Of a stretch of 64,000 nt of DNA, positions 51,744 to 61,044 are shown one piece after another (position 1 is the first letter of the stretch; the number at the start of each line of letters is the position of its first letter). The position numbers and the translations under genes are program-made. The notes under the pieces are model-generated. The model was not told where the DNA came from and did no database searches. It saw nothing but the letters and a program-made list of their open reading frames with translations. Origin of the DNA: Ruminococcus sp. (lineage in GTDB: Bacteria > Bacillota > Clostridia > Oscillospirales > Ruminococcaceae); NCBI GenBank assembly GCA_017397925.1, contig JAFQHO010000003.1:1-64000 (forward strand), given 5' to 3'.

Positions 51744-53831
51744 TTATTTTGCTCCTGAAATAATACCCTCAAGAAGCGTATCATTCCATTTCATTGAAGT
51801 TCTGTTGATAATACCGTATCCGTCCTCGCCCTTAGCCTTGTTGTTATCCCACACAAAGCACTTGATACCGCGTTTTTTAGCCGCTGAAATGTAGTAATTG
51901 TAGTATTCCTTTCTTACGGAATCATCTGCTATTCCCACACAGCCAAATTCTGCGATAATAAGGGGAGTTCCCTTGTCGATGAACTTTTTCTTCATAGAAT
52001 CAAACTTTGCGTCAAGCTCCGATTTCTCAGACTGGCCAAAAGTTGTACTCTCACCCGAAGAAAATCTCCAGGGCGCGTAATAATGTATGGATACAATGAG
52101 GTTTTTGTCATCGGGAACAATGACATCGTTCATTGCCACTTCCTCGGCACAAGCACCGTAAGCGGATATTATAAGGCTTCTTTCGGTATTTTTTCCGCCG
52201 CTTGCACGGACAGTATCAACAAAATCCTGAACATATCTGTTTACAACAGCGCGTTCAGAAGCAGTACCGCCCATCCATTCGTTAGCACTTCCGATAGTTC
52301 TTGCCTCGTTCATACCCTCGAATATAAGCCTGTCACCGTAATCCTTGAAATAATCGGCAACCTGCTCCCAGATTTTCTTGAACTTGGCGCTATCTCCTGA
52401 ATACTCGGATTCAGTGGGATTAAACCAGATATAATCATCGTGGTGCATATTGATAATGACGTACATATCATTGTCGTAGACGTAATCCACAACCTCTTTG
52501 ACACGTGCAAGCCATTCCTCCTGAATGATATCGCCATCCATATGCTCGCCCCAGGTTACAGGAACGCGTATAGCGTTGAAACCTGCGTTTTTAACGGATT
52601 TAATAAGTTCCTCAGTAGTTTTCGGGTTGCCCCAAGCCATTTCTGTAGCAAGGCCTTTTTTGTCTGTATTATAGGATTCAAGGCTGTTACCAAGGTTCCA
52701 GCCCACCTTTATATCCTTTACAATTTCAGCTGAGCTGCGGAAGCCGTATGATTCCGACTGTACGCTGTTCTGCGGCTTTTCGTCCTTGATAACGGGAACT
52801 GCTGCCGATGAAGAACCGCCAAGACTGTATTTAATTGTAACTGAATCCAGGGTTGCCTCTGTCTGTTCACTCCACCAGTAGCCCAACACCAGTTCACCAT
52901 CCTCTGAAACATAATTTTTCGCCTGGGGTTCGACAATCCAGGTAAGGGAAATATCAGAGCTGTCTGTAAATTCTGCCACATCTGCCGACATATACTCGCC
53001 TTTTGAGGAATTATAGCCGAATGCGCCTGTAAATTTGCCAAATCCTCCGCCTGAGCTTATATTATAAGTCACCGACTGCGGAACTGCACCCTCAGGAAGC
53101 ATATCAAGGGGAACGCGTATAGTATTGTCCTCAGCACTGTATGCAACGCTTTTTCCCACTTCCACATCAACAGTGCCGTCGCAGGGAATGTCAACTGTAC
53201 GTGTGATATTGCATATTACATTTTCAACAAGCAGACCTGAGGAACCGCCCCACCAGTAGCCGAACATAACATCACCCTCAGGAGTAATGTAATCTTTGAT
53301 TTCCTCAGGAACAGTCCAGGTAATTTCGCCGTATGTACCTTCTGTCGGGGCGTAAAAATCAGGTGTCTGATACCAGTTTTCATTTTTCACACCGGGACAG
53401 CCTTCACTTACATCAAGACCGCAACCGCCCTTGAATTGTCCTATATTGTAACCATCGGAAGAATAAATTACGAATGTAAAGGAATTGATTTTGTCACCCT
53501 CACTGATGAAATCGGCAAGGGGGATTTTAACAGTATTGCTGCCGTGTTCCATGCCTATAGAAACATCAATATTCTGCTGTATACCGAGGTTTGCAGTCAC
53601 AGTCTCAACAGGGCTTATATGCTCTGTCGGTGCATCTGTAGGCGCTTCTGTAGGTGTATTCGCGGGAATTTCGTTTTTTTCAGCGGCAGTAGGCTGTTCT
53701 GTTTTCCCATTTTTCTCATCAGAGGGAACAAGCTCCGGATTATCGGCTTTTTCGGGAATCAGCTTTCCGCTGAAAGTAGCCACAGCTGCAAGAATCAGCG
53801 CGGACAATATAACCGCTAACTTTCTTTTCAT
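51744..53831 (-). CDS. Secreted GH5 glucanase with two N-terminal binding-type modules
   Basis: A 695-residue enzyme. Signal peptide (1-25), a Pro/Thr/Glu linker (25-75), two related beta-sandwich modules (about 80-210 and 215-340), each ending in a GYWW motif (GYWWGGSSGLL and GYWWSEQTEATL), then the GH5 barrel (about 365-690). Catalytic residues: acid/base Glu in LIFEGMNEAR and nucleophile Glu in PLIIAEFG; RVPVTWGEHM and HYYAPW are also typical. It probably cuts beta-1,4-glucan or a related polymer. No dockerin and no anchor motif are visible. AAGGATG precedes the ATG. Confidence 0.92.
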   Translation of the reverse strand: MKRKLAVILSALILAAVATFSGKLIPEKADNPELVPSDEKNGKTEQPTAAEKNEIPANTPTEAPTDAPTEHISPVETVTANLGIQQNIDVSIGMEHGSNTVKIPLADFISEGDKINSFTFVIYSSDGYNIGQFKGGCGLDVSEGCPGVKNENWYQTPDFYAPTEGTYGEITWTVPEEIKDYITPEGDVMFGYWWGGSSGLLVENVICNITRTVDIPCDGTVDVEVGKSVAYSAEDNTIRVPLDMLPEGAVPQSVTYNISSGGGFGKFTGAFGYNSSKGEYMSADVAEFTDSSDISLTWIVEPQAKNYVSEDGELVLGYWWSEQTEATLDSVTIKYSLGGSSSAAVPVIKDEKPQNSVQSESYGFRSSAEIVKDIKVGWNLGNSLESYNTDKKGLATEMAWGNPKTTEELIKSVKNAGFNAIRVPVTWGEHMDGDIIQEEWLARVKEVVDYVYDNDMYVIINMHHDDYIWFNPTESEYSGDSAKFKKIWEQVADYFKDYGDRLIFEGMNEARTIGSANEWMGGTASERAVVNRYVQDFVDTVRASGGKNTERSLIISAYGACAEEVAMNDVIVPDDKNLIVSIHYYAPWRFSSGESTTFGQSEKSELDAKFDSMKKKFIDKGTPLIIAEFGCVGIADDSVRKEYYNYYISAAKKRGIKCFVWDNNKAKGEDGYGIINRTSMKWNDTLLEGIISGAK

Positions 53832-54067
53832 TGTTTACATCCTTTTCTAAACGCAGATACAATATTCCGATGTCATCTTTATTGTTATCATACGATTATT
53901 TAAATTGCAAAGTCATCCTGCATAAAGCAATATACAAGCTGATTATAGCATATTTTCGCCAATATTGCAACTATTAGAGGCATTTTTGAATTGCAAATAA
54001 TTTATGAACAGATTAATTTTTTCAAGTATAATATATATCAAAGCTGATTTATATAAATATGTTATAA

Positions 54068-54096
54068 TTGACTTTTCTCAAAATTTAGTGTATACT
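54068..54096 (+). promoter_or_regulatory. Promoter of the carboxypeptidase gene
   Basis: TTGACT (54068-54073), 17 bases, TATACT (54091-54096). The start codon is 30 bases downstream. Confidence 0.75.
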
Positions 54097-54125
54097 ATAT
54101 GTATAGGGTTTGAAGGAGTTGTCTG

Positions 54126-55151
54126 ATGAGAAAATTATTAATTTGTATAACCGCCTGTTTCCTTGTTCTTCTTACAGGATGCAGTAAAAAGGATGAAAAG
54201 CACTGTAAGGGAAAAGGGTTGCTTTATGGCGGATTTATGACATATTTCCTCTACGGCGGTGAAGCTGATGCTCCTGCTGTAACTACGGCAGTAACTACAA
54301 CCGCCACCACTAAGGCAACAACAGTGCAGACTACTGCAATTGTGACAGAACCGCCTACAGAGCCTCCTGTAAGGTATTATACATCGGCAGCGGTATACGC
54401 TCCTGATACTGATAATATAATTTTTCATGACAAAATACACGAATCTGTTTCCCCTGCAAGTATGGCAAAGATTATGACAGCCTGTGTAGCGTTGAAATAT
54501 ATTCCCACTGATACAGTATTCACTGTAGGAACGGAACAGGCACTTGTCAGCCCCTACTCCAGTATGTGCTATATAGCCCCGGGACAGCAGTTCACACTGT
54601 ATGACTTACTCACAGGACTGCTTCTTTCATCGGGCAATGACGCGGCGTATACAATTGCCGTAAATACTGCAAGGATTGAATCGGGGAACAGCGTTATGTC
54701 AGATTATGAAGCTGTGGAATACTTCTGCGGACTTATGAACAGCCTTGCTGCTGAGCTGAATATGACAAACAGCCATTTTTCAACTCCCGACGGCTGGGAT
54801 CACCATCAGCAGCTGACTACGGTATACGATTTATTGAAACTTACACGCCATTCTATGGAATATAAGGAAATAAGGGAAATAACTGCAACTGCGGAAAAAA
54901 ATGTAACCGCACTGACAGGACAAACTTTCAACTGGAAGAACTCAAACCGCCTGCTCCACGAAAATGACACTTACTACTGTCCTTACGCTATCGGCACAAA
55001 GACAGGCTCAACGGTCAACGCAGGAAATTGCCTTATATCGCAGTTCTACATAAACGCCACCAATTATATAATCATCGTTACGGGCTGCCCCACAGATGAA
55101 AGCCGATTTGAGGAAACGCTGAAATTGTTTGACGAATTCTGTATGAAATAG
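54126..55151 (+). CDS. D-alanyl-D-alanine carboxypeptidase, lipoprotein (PBP5/DacF type)
   Basis: A 341-residue serine-type peptidase. Lipobox LLTGC (Cys about 19), a Thr/Ala linker (about 60-85), then the S11 fold: nucleophile SMAK (in SPASMAKIMTACVAL), SGND and KTGST. It trims the pentapeptide side chain of peptidoglycan at the outer membrane face of the cell membrane. It lacks the usual C-terminal amphipathic anchor and is held by lipid instead. GAAGGAG precedes the ATG. Confidence 0.93.
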   Translation: MRKLLICITACFLVLLTGCSKKDEKHCKGKGLLYGGFMTYFLYGGEADAPAVTTAVTTTATTKATTVQTTAIVTEPPTEPPVRYYTSAAVYAPDTDNIIFHDKIHESVSPASMAKIMTACVALKYIPTDTVFTVGTEQALVSPYSSMCYIAPGQQFTLYDLLTGLLLSSGNDAAYTIAVNTARIESGNSVMSDYEAVEYFCGLMNSLAAELNMTNSHFSTPDGWDHHQQLTTVYDLLKLTRHSMEYKEIREITATAEKNVTALTGQTFNWKNSNRLLHENDTYYCPYAIGTKTGSTVNAGNCLISQFYINATNYIIIVTGCPTDESRFEETLKLFDEFCMK

Positions 55152-55164
55152 AATAGCTCCCCTA

Positions 55165-55192
55165 TGCCGCACTTTATTGTGCGGCAATTTTT
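55165..55192 (+). terminator. Terminator of the carboxypeptidase gene
   Basis: TGCCGCAC pairs with GTGCGGCA (55179-55186) and is followed by ATTTTTTG. Confidence 0.85.
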
Positions 55193-55213
55193 TGAAATTT
55201 TTTCAGAAAATGC

Positions 55214-55243
55214 GTGACAAATACGGAAAAATGTGGTATAATA
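55214..55243 (+). promoter_or_regulatory. Promoter of metG
   Basis: GTGACA (55214-55219), 18 bases, TATAAT (55238-55243). The leader is about 45 bases, too short for a T-box or SAM riboswitch. Confidence 0.7.
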
Positions 55244-55294
55244 AAAATACTGATTTCATTCGTCAGCAAATATATCCGAAATGGAGCGATTTTT

Positions 55295-57280
55295 ATGTCA
55301 AAGAAACCCTTTTACATTACCACACCTATTTATTACCCCTCAGGTAATCCACATATCGGTCACAGCTACACAACAGTAGCCTGCGACTCTATTGCACGTT
55401 TCAAGCGAATGCAGGGCTATGATGTAATGTTCCTCACAGGTACAGATGAACACGGCCTTAAAATAGAGCAGAAAGCCGCTGAACAGGGCGTTACTCCCAA
55501 GGAGTACGTTGATGTTATCGTTGACAAATTCAAGAATCTCTGGCAATATATGAATATTTCCTATGACAGATATATCCGTACAACCGACGACTATCACGTA
55601 GAATCCGTGCAGAAGATTTTTAAGGCACTCTACGATAAGGGATACATCTACAAGGGCGAATATTCGGGAAAATACTGCACTCCCTGCGAAAGCTTCTGGA
55701 CAGATTCACAGCTTGACGAAAACGGCTGCTGCCCTGAGTGTCACAGACCTGTTAAATTCGCCAAGGAGGAGGCATACTTCTTCAAGATGTCACCATTTGC
55801 AGAGCGTATTGAGAAACTTCTCCTTGAAACAGACTACCTCCGCCCAAAGACAAGAGCAATTGAGCTTGTAAACAACTTCATCAAGCCGGGTCTGGAGGAT
55901 TTGTGCGTATCACGTACTACATTCAAGTGGGGCGTTCCCGTTTCATTTGACGACAAGCACGTTGTTTATGTATGGATTGACGCACTTTCCAACTATATCA
56001 CAGCTCTCGGCTATATGAACGACAAGTATGACGATTTCGAAAAATACTGGAGCGCTGATGTTCATATGGTTGCAAAGGATATTATGCGATTCCACGCTAT
56101 TATCTGGCCTGCAATGCTTATGGCCCTTGACCTGCCACTCCCTAAGCACCTTGCAGTACACGGCTACATCACAATGCAGAGCAAGGGCGGCGAAAGCGTT
56201 AAGATGTCAAAATCTCTCGGCAACGTAGTTGACCCATTTGTACTTGGTGAGCGTTACGGCTGTGATGCTATCAGATACCACATTCTCCGTGAAATGGCTC
56301 TCGGTGCTGACAGCCTTTTCTCCAACGAGATTATGATAAACCGTATCAACTCCGACCTTGCCAACGGCTTCGGAAACCTTGTTTCACGTACCGTTGCAAT
56401 GGCTGACAAGTATTTCGGCGGAACTCTCCCCTCTGACCGTCAGGCTGACGCCCTCGACGATGATTTCAAGAACGTAGTTCTGGGAGCTGTTTCAGCTGTT
56501 GAGGCTGCTATGGACGAAACTAAGATAAAGCAGGCTCTTGAAGAAATATTCAAGGCTGTTGACCGTGCTAACAAGTACATCGACGAAACTGAACCGTGGA
56601 AGCTTGGCAAGGACGAGTCCGCAAAGGGCAGACTTGCAACAGTTCTGTACAATCTCCTTGACGGTATCAGAATTATATCAACTCTCCTTAGCCCATTTAT
56701 GCCTGCAACTATGCCTGAGGTATGGAAGCAGATCGGCGCAGCTGAGGCTGACGTTGCTTATGATAAGCTGTCTGTATTTGGTGTCCTTCCTGAAAATGTC
56801 ACTGTATGTAAAGGTGCAATTCTGTTCCCAAGAATTGACGTTGAAAAGGAAATTGACGAGCTTAACTCTATTATTCAGAAGAATATGGAGTCAGCTCAGG
56901 CTAACCTTTCCGCTGAGGAAAAGGGCGAGGCAGCTATGGAAATTCCCGAGCTTGCTGAGGAAATCACAATTGATGATTTTGCAAAGGTTGAGCTGAGATG
57001 CGCTAAAATCCTCTCCGCTGAAAAGGTTAAGAAGTCCGATAAGCTGCTCTGTTTACAGCTTGACGACGGTATGGGCGGCAGACAGGTTGTTTCGGGTATT
57101 GCTGAATACTACACTCCCGAAGAACTTGTTGGAAAGAAAATCCAGCTTGTGGCTAATCTCAAGCCTGTAAAACTCCGCGGTGTTGAAAGCTGTGGTATGA
57201 TTTGCGCTTCCGATACTCCCGACGGTGTAAAGGTGCTGTTCCTTGATGACAGTATTCCTTGCGGTGCGAAGATAAGATAA
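55295..57280 (+). CDS. metG: Methionyl-tRNA synthetase
   Basis: A 661-residue class I synthetase. HIGH-type motif NPHIGHSY, the zinc-binding CTPCESFW and CCPECHR, KMSKS in VKMSKSLGN, then the anticodon-binding helical domain (about 370-540) and the C-terminal EMAP/Trbp111 tRNA-binding domain (about 555-661, FAKVELRCAKILSAEKVKKSDK). Start at 55295 with GGAGCGAT before it; the earlier frame from 55214 covers the promoter. Confidence 0.98.
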   Translation: MSKKPFYITTPIYYPSGNPHIGHSYTTVACDSIARFKRMQGYDVMFLTGTDEHGLKIEQKAAEQGVTPKEYVDVIVDKFKNLWQYMNISYDRYIRTTDDYHVESVQKIFKALYDKGYIYKGEYSGKYCTPCESFWTDSQLDENGCCPECHRPVKFAKEEAYFFKMSPFAERIEKLLLETDYLRPKTRAIELVNNFIKPGLEDLCVSRTTFKWGVPVSFDDKHVVYVWIDALSNYITALGYMNDKYDDFEKYWSADVHMVAKDIMRFHAIIWPAMLMALDLPLPKHLAVHGYITMQSKGGESVKMSKSLGNVVDPFVLGERYGCDAIRYHILREMALGADSLFSNEIMINRINSDLANGFGNLVSRTVAMADKYFGGTLPSDRQADALDDDFKNVVLGAVSAVEAAMDETKIKQALEEIFKAVDRANKYIDETEPWKLGKDESAKGRLATVLYNLLDGIRIISTLLSPFMPATMPEVWKQIGAAEADVAYDKLSVFGVLPENVTVCKGAILFPRIDVEKEIDELNSIIQKNMESAQANLSAEEKGEAAMEIPELAEEITIDDFAKVELRCAKILSAEKVKKSDKLLCLQLDDGMGGRQVVSGIAEYYTPEELVGKKIQLVANLKPVKLRGVESCGMICASDTPDGVKVLFLDDSIPCGAKIR

Positions 57281-57298
57281 ATTGAATCTGAATATTGT

Positions 57299-57317
57299 GG
57301 GCGGATAATCTCCGCCC
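57299..57317. repeat. Dispersed palindrome GGGCGGAT-type
   Basis: GGGCGGATAATCTCCGCCC lies 19 bases after metG. No T-run follows, so it is not a clear terminator. Confidence 0.6.
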
Positions 57318-57371
57318 ATATCTGTAAGGCGAAATTCAGATATTTCGACAAAATGTCACGAGGAGATTTAT

Positions 57372-57995
57372 ATGAAAGAATTCATAGAAAAGGTTTTAAC
57401 TATATTAATTTTTGTTGGAATAGCTATTTATCTTTTAGGTACAGCTATTTTTGATATGACAAACAAAGAGAATATGAGTACAGTAAATATTGATATAGCA
57501 ACAGAAGTTTTTGAAGTTGACCACGCTATAAACAGCAAACTGATAAACAAATTAACTTTTATGAAGCGAACACATCACTACTATATCGGAATAAACGAGG
57601 ATACTGATGAAGCATACATAATAAAAGCACCTGAGAAATGGTTTAAAGAAAATTTCAATTCAGACTGTAAATCTATTAACACAAATGGTCTTGAAATAAC
57701 CGCGCTGGCAAAACTGTTGTCAGAATCCAATTCACAAGAGTTAATCTCGTATTTGTCACAAACAGAAGGACTTACATATCCTATTGGAATGACCGCATAT
57801 CTGGATATAGAATATAAGAAGATAATAATCACAAAATTCATACTTTTTGCAGTAATGCTGTTTCTGTTTATTTCAATTTTTCTGTTTTTTAAATATCCTG
57901 AAAAAATAAAAATACCTCTACAAATTTTAGGAATCATCTTGGTTGTAATGATGATCATATGGGCACTTGCTTTTATATACATTTTAGTCATATAA
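57372..57995 (+). CDS. Hypothetical membrane protein
   Basis: A 207-residue protein: one N-terminal membrane helix (about 10-30), a soluble domain of 120 residues with YYIGINEDTDEAYIIKAP, and two C-terminal helices (about 155-172, 180-205). AGGAGATTT precedes the ATG. The protein is A+T-rich in coding and I do not recognise it. Confidence 0.68.
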   Translation: MKEFIEKVLTILIFVGIAIYLLGTAIFDMTNKENMSTVNIDIATEVFEVDHAINSKLINKLTFMKRTHHYYIGINEDTDEAYIIKAPEKWFKENFNSDCKSINTNGLEITALAKLLSESNSQELISYLSQTEGLTYPIGMTAYLDIEYKKIIITKFILFAVMLFLFISIFLFFKYPEKIKIPLQILGIILVVMMIIWALAFIYILVI

Positions 57996-58126
57996 GGTGA
58001 ATATTATTGAAGCAGTAACTGCAAGAAAAATTACAAGCTCACAACCTTACGAAAATAAGATAAAATAAGATTTTTCAATGGGCTGATGTCGTTATGATGT
58101 CAGCCTTATTTTTATCTGTCACCAAC

Positions 58127-58207
58127 ATACCCCTTCACTATAGGGCAAAAATCGCCCTTTTTTCAACCAAAAATGGTTGATTATTGAAAAATAATTTTTA
58201 TTTTCTA
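58127..58207. repeat. 80-base repeat, copy 2 (opposite orientation)
   Basis: The reverse complement matches 23978-24057 almost base for base over the AAAATAAAAATTATTTTTCA part, the TCAACCATTTTTGGTTGA hairpin and GATTTTTGCCC, ending in GGGGTAT. Here the second palindrome is more perfect (GGGCGATTTTTGCCC). Confidence 0.75.
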
Positions 58208-58397
58208 CTTTTTCACTATTTTTCAACAGGGTATTTTATGGAAATTACATAAGATTTGTTGTTATATATTTTCGTGCATTTAGCTAATTGTTAAAGCTTA
58301 AAATTCACAATTATGACATATGAATACGTTTTTTCGATCGTAAATTAAATTTTTTCAGCTTACCTTTTAATGTCAGCTTTTATTTTTCTGAAAATAA

Positions 58398-58426
58398 TTG
58401 CAATTATATGTAAAATATAGTATAAT
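58398..58426 (+). promoter_or_regulatory. Promoter of the CPBP protease gene
   Basis: TTGCAA (58398-58403), 17 bases, TATAAT (58421-58426). Confidence 0.65.
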
Positions 58427-58470
58427 AGTTGCAAGGAACAGGGTATAAATTTCTTACAAGGAGAAGAAAT

Positions 58471-59133
58471 ATGACAAAGAAAAAGAAAATGAAAGTATTA
58501 ATAATCTATTCCATTATATTTTACGCTTTATGGGCGGTTATGGAATTAATTTTCAAAAATGCTATTGACAACGCATTAAAAAATGAAGTTATAACAGAAT
58601 TTCTGAAAGAAGTTGTTATAAAAAATCTTCTGTGGACAATACCTGCAATTGCACTTATAAAATATTTCAAAGATGATGTGTACATACCCTTAAAAGAAAT
58701 GTTTTCAACTAAGGTAAATGTTCTGAAATATCTGCCGATTTTTATTATTTTTACAATTTTTTTACTGTGCAATTCTTTTGTTCTGAACGGAAAAATTACC
58801 ATATCGGAAAGTATCGGTATAGATGATATAATAATTTTCATATCTGTGGGATTGACCGAAGAAATTGTATTCCGTGGTTTGCTTCTTAACGTAACATTCC
58901 GTGAAGATAAAAAATGGCAGGCTGTATTGATAAATTCCCTTATGTTCCTTGCAATTCATTTCCCAATATGGATACACAACGGAATATTCATTACTGCTTT
59001 TACAGGTTTTAGCTTTGTACCAATTATAATATTGAGCATTATTTTCAGTTGGAGTTTTATCAAAAGCAGAAATATTCTTGTACCTATTGCATTACATACG
59101 TACTGGGATTTGCTGCTTACAATGATTTCTTAA
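58471..59133 (+). CDS. CPBP-family intramembrane glutamic protease
   Basis: A 220-residue protein with about eight helices. The active motif EExxxR is present in GLTEEIVFRGLLL (about 120), a His in FLAIHFPIW (about 155) and ALHTYWDLL with the second His near the C-terminus. This is the complete catalytic set of CAAX/bacteriocin-processing (Abi) proteases. Such proteins process peptides or protect against bacteriocins in Gram-positives; no peptide gene is nearby. Start at 58471 with AAGGAG upstream. Confidence 0.88.
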   Translation: MTKKKKMKVLIIYSIIFYALWAVMELIFKNAIDNALKNEVITEFLKEVVIKNLLWTIPAIALIKYFKDDVYIPLKEMFSTKVNVLKYLPIFIIFTIFLLCNSFVLNGKITISESIGIDDIIIFISVGLTEEIVFRGLLLNVTFREDKKWQAVLINSLMFLAIHFPIWIHNGIFITAFTGFSFVPIIILSIIFSWSFIKSRNILVPIALHTYWDLLLTMIS

Positions 59134-59546
59134 ACAACGGTGATTACAGGCGAGAAATGCTTTCCCCAAAAAACAGACACTTAAAATCATTACACATTAT
59201 AAAAGGCGGCAAAAATCAATTTGCCGCCCGAGATTGTCGAAAAACCTGAATTTCGTTCCGAAATTGCGGGCGGATAATATACGCACCTACACAATATACC
59301 AACCGAACACATAGCTAATGGCTAAAAGCTAATAGCTAACGGCTCATTTAATAATTACGCATTATGAATTACGAATTACGCATTATCAAAAACTGTCCGC
59401 CAGTGGCGTACAAGCGTATTCACCAAAAAAACAGTTTAAGGGGTTTTATTTTCTGCATTTCTGCCAATTGATTTTTGGCATATTTTATTATATAATATAG
59501 TAAGTATGATAGAAAAATAACAATAATATGAAAGTGGGTATTTCCT
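59134..59546. other. Repeat-rich intergenic region before aspartokinase
   Basis: No gene is visible in these 413 bases. It holds an inverted repeat GGCGGCAAA with TTTGCCGCC (59205-59228), a degenerate GGGCGGATAATATACGCACC (59268-59287), tandem GCTAA-type words (59311-59342) and repeated AATTACG/CATTATG words (59353-59390), then the promoter TTGATT (59468-59473), 17 bases, TATAAT (59491-59496). No lysine riboswitch was recognised. Confidence 0.6.
59468..59496 (+). promoter_or_regulatory. Promoter of aspartokinase
   Basis: TTGATT, a 17-base spacer and TATAAT. The start codon is 51 bases downstream. Confidence 0.65.
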
Positions 59547-60881
59547 ATGGCTAATAAAGTTGTAAAATTCGGTGGAAGCTCTCTTGCAGACGCTAATCAG
59601 TTCCGCAAGGTTGCTGATATTATAAAATCCGATGACAAGCGCAGATACGTTGTTCCCTCTGCTCCCGGAAAGCGTTTTTCCGATGATATCAAGGTAACTG
59701 ATATGCTGTACAAGTGCTGTGAGCTTGCCGGCAGCGGCATTGACTTCACTGACGATTTCCAGATTATCAAGGACCGCTATAATGGCATTATTTCTGACCT
59801 TGGTGTTGATATCAGCCTTGATGCTGATTTCGATATCATCGTAAATGAGCTGAAAGCCCGTCCTGCAAAGGACTACGCTGCAAGCCGCGGCGAGTACCTC
59901 AACGGTAAGGTTTTAGCTGCTTACCTCGGCTTCAATTTCGTTGACGCTGCTGATGTTATCGTTTTCGATACAAAGGGACAGCTTCTCCTTGACGATACTG
60001 TAAAGGCTGTAAAGGCTCAGCTTAAAGATCTCGACAACGCTGTAATCCCAGGTTTCTACGGACGTACAACAGAAGGCGTTATCAAGACATTCTCCAGAGG
60101 CGGCTCTGATGTTACAGGTTCTATTATCGCTAACGCTGTAAATGCTGAGATTTACGAGAACTGGACTGATGTTTCAGGTTTCCTCGTTGCTGACCCCAGA
60201 ATTGTTGAAAATCCTGAGGCTATCGAGACTATCACATACCGTGAGCTTCGTGAGCTTGCTTATATGGGCGCTTCTGTTCTCCACGAGGACGCTATTTTCC
60301 CTGTTCGTTCCGCAGGTATTCCAATCAATATCCGCAACACAAACAGACCTCAGGACGCAGGTACTATGATTGTTTCCAACGACTATGATTTCAGCCGTGA
60401 AAGCCTTGGTCACACAATCACCGGTATCGCAGGCAAGAAGGGATTCAGCACTATCAACATCGAAAAAGCTATGATGAACAACGAGCTTGGTTTCGGTATG
60501 AAGGTTCTCAACGTGCTTTATCAGAACGGTATCTCCTTTGAGCATATGCCCTCTGGTATTGACACTATGAGCATCACTGTTGACAGCGCTAAGCTGGAGC
60601 CTGTTCGTGAAAAAGTGCTTGCTGAAATCCGCCGCGAGGTTAATCCCGACCACCTTGAAATCGAGGACGGTATCGCAATTCTCGCAGTTGTGGGCAGACG
60701 TATGAAGAATACTCGCGGTACTGTTGCAAGAGTTTTCGCTGCTATGGCTCACGCTCGTATCAATGTTAAACTCATTGACCAGGGTTCATCTGAGCTTAAT
60801 GTTATCATCGGTGTAAGCGAAAATGACCTCCCCGAAGCTATCAGACGTATCTACGATATGTTTATTAATTCTGAGAAGTAA
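59547..60881 (+). CDS. lysC: Aspartate kinase
   Basis: A 444-residue enzyme that phosphorylates aspartate, the first step to lysine, threonine, methionine and diaminopimelate. The ATP-site motif is VVKFGGSSLADANQF, with TFSRGGSDVTGSIIANAV and the aspartate-binding region. Two ACT domains follow (about 300-444, GFSTINIEKAMMNN and AHARINVKLIDQGSSELNVIIGV), the usual feedback-control part. Length is normal for a monofunctional enzyme. A terminator follows; it is monocistronic. Confidence 0.95.
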   Translation: MANKVVKFGGSSLADANQFRKVADIIKSDDKRRYVVPSAPGKRFSDDIKVTDMLYKCCELAGSGIDFTDDFQIIKDRYNGIISDLGVDISLDADFDIIVNELKARPAKDYAASRGEYLNGKVLAAYLGFNFVDAADVIVFDTKGQLLLDDTVKAVKAQLKDLDNAVIPGFYGRTTEGVIKTFSRGGSDVTGSIIANAVNAEIYENWTDVSGFLVADPRIVENPEAIETITYRELRELAYMGASVLHEDAIFPVRSAGIPINIRNTNRPQDAGTMIVSNDYDFSRESLGHTITGIAGKKGFSTINIEKAMMNNELGFGMKVLNVLYQNGISFEHMPSGIDTMSITVDSAKLEPVREKVLAEIRREVNPDHLEIEDGIAILAVVGRRMKNTRGTVARVFAAMAHARINVKLIDQGSSELNVIIGVSENDLPEAIRRIYDMFINSEK

Positions 60882-60895
60882 ATATTATAATTATT

Positions 60896-60929
60896 CCGCA
60901 CAGATTTTTTGAGTCTGTGCGGATTTTTT
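60896..60929 (+). terminator. Terminator of aspartokinase
   Basis: CCGCACAGA pairs with TCTGTGCGG (60914-60922), then ATTTTTT. The same hairpin is found at 62513-62539. Confidence 0.92.
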
Positions 60930-60962
60930 ATTAATGGATTAGTATTATTTGCAATAAATATA

Positions 60963-60991
60963 TTGACAATCACGCGACAATATGATATCAT
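60963..60991 (+). promoter_or_regulatory. Promoter of the dockerin protein gene
   Basis: TTGACA (60963-60968), 17 bases, TATCAT (60986-60991). Confidence 0.75.
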
Positions 60992-61044
60992 ATTAATAAA
61001 GATATGCAGTTTTTTGCATAATAATTCAAAGGGGGAAATCTACT

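Larger units (their letters stand above)
57996..58470. other. Intergenic region with terminator and repeat copy 2
   Basis: The 475 bases hold a terminator hairpin (GGCTGA with TCAGCC, 58081-58105, then TTATTTTTAT), the 80-base repeat copy at 58127-58207 and a promoter at 58398-58426. The rest is A+T-rich DNA without a visible gene. Confidence 0.65.

Noticed and set aside
55244..55294. T-box or SAM riboswitch before metG
   Set aside because: Only about 50 bases separate promoter and start codon.
59134..59546. Lysine riboswitch before aspartokinase
   Set aside because: The region holds simple repeats and a promoter near the start codon; the leader is too short for the riboswitch.
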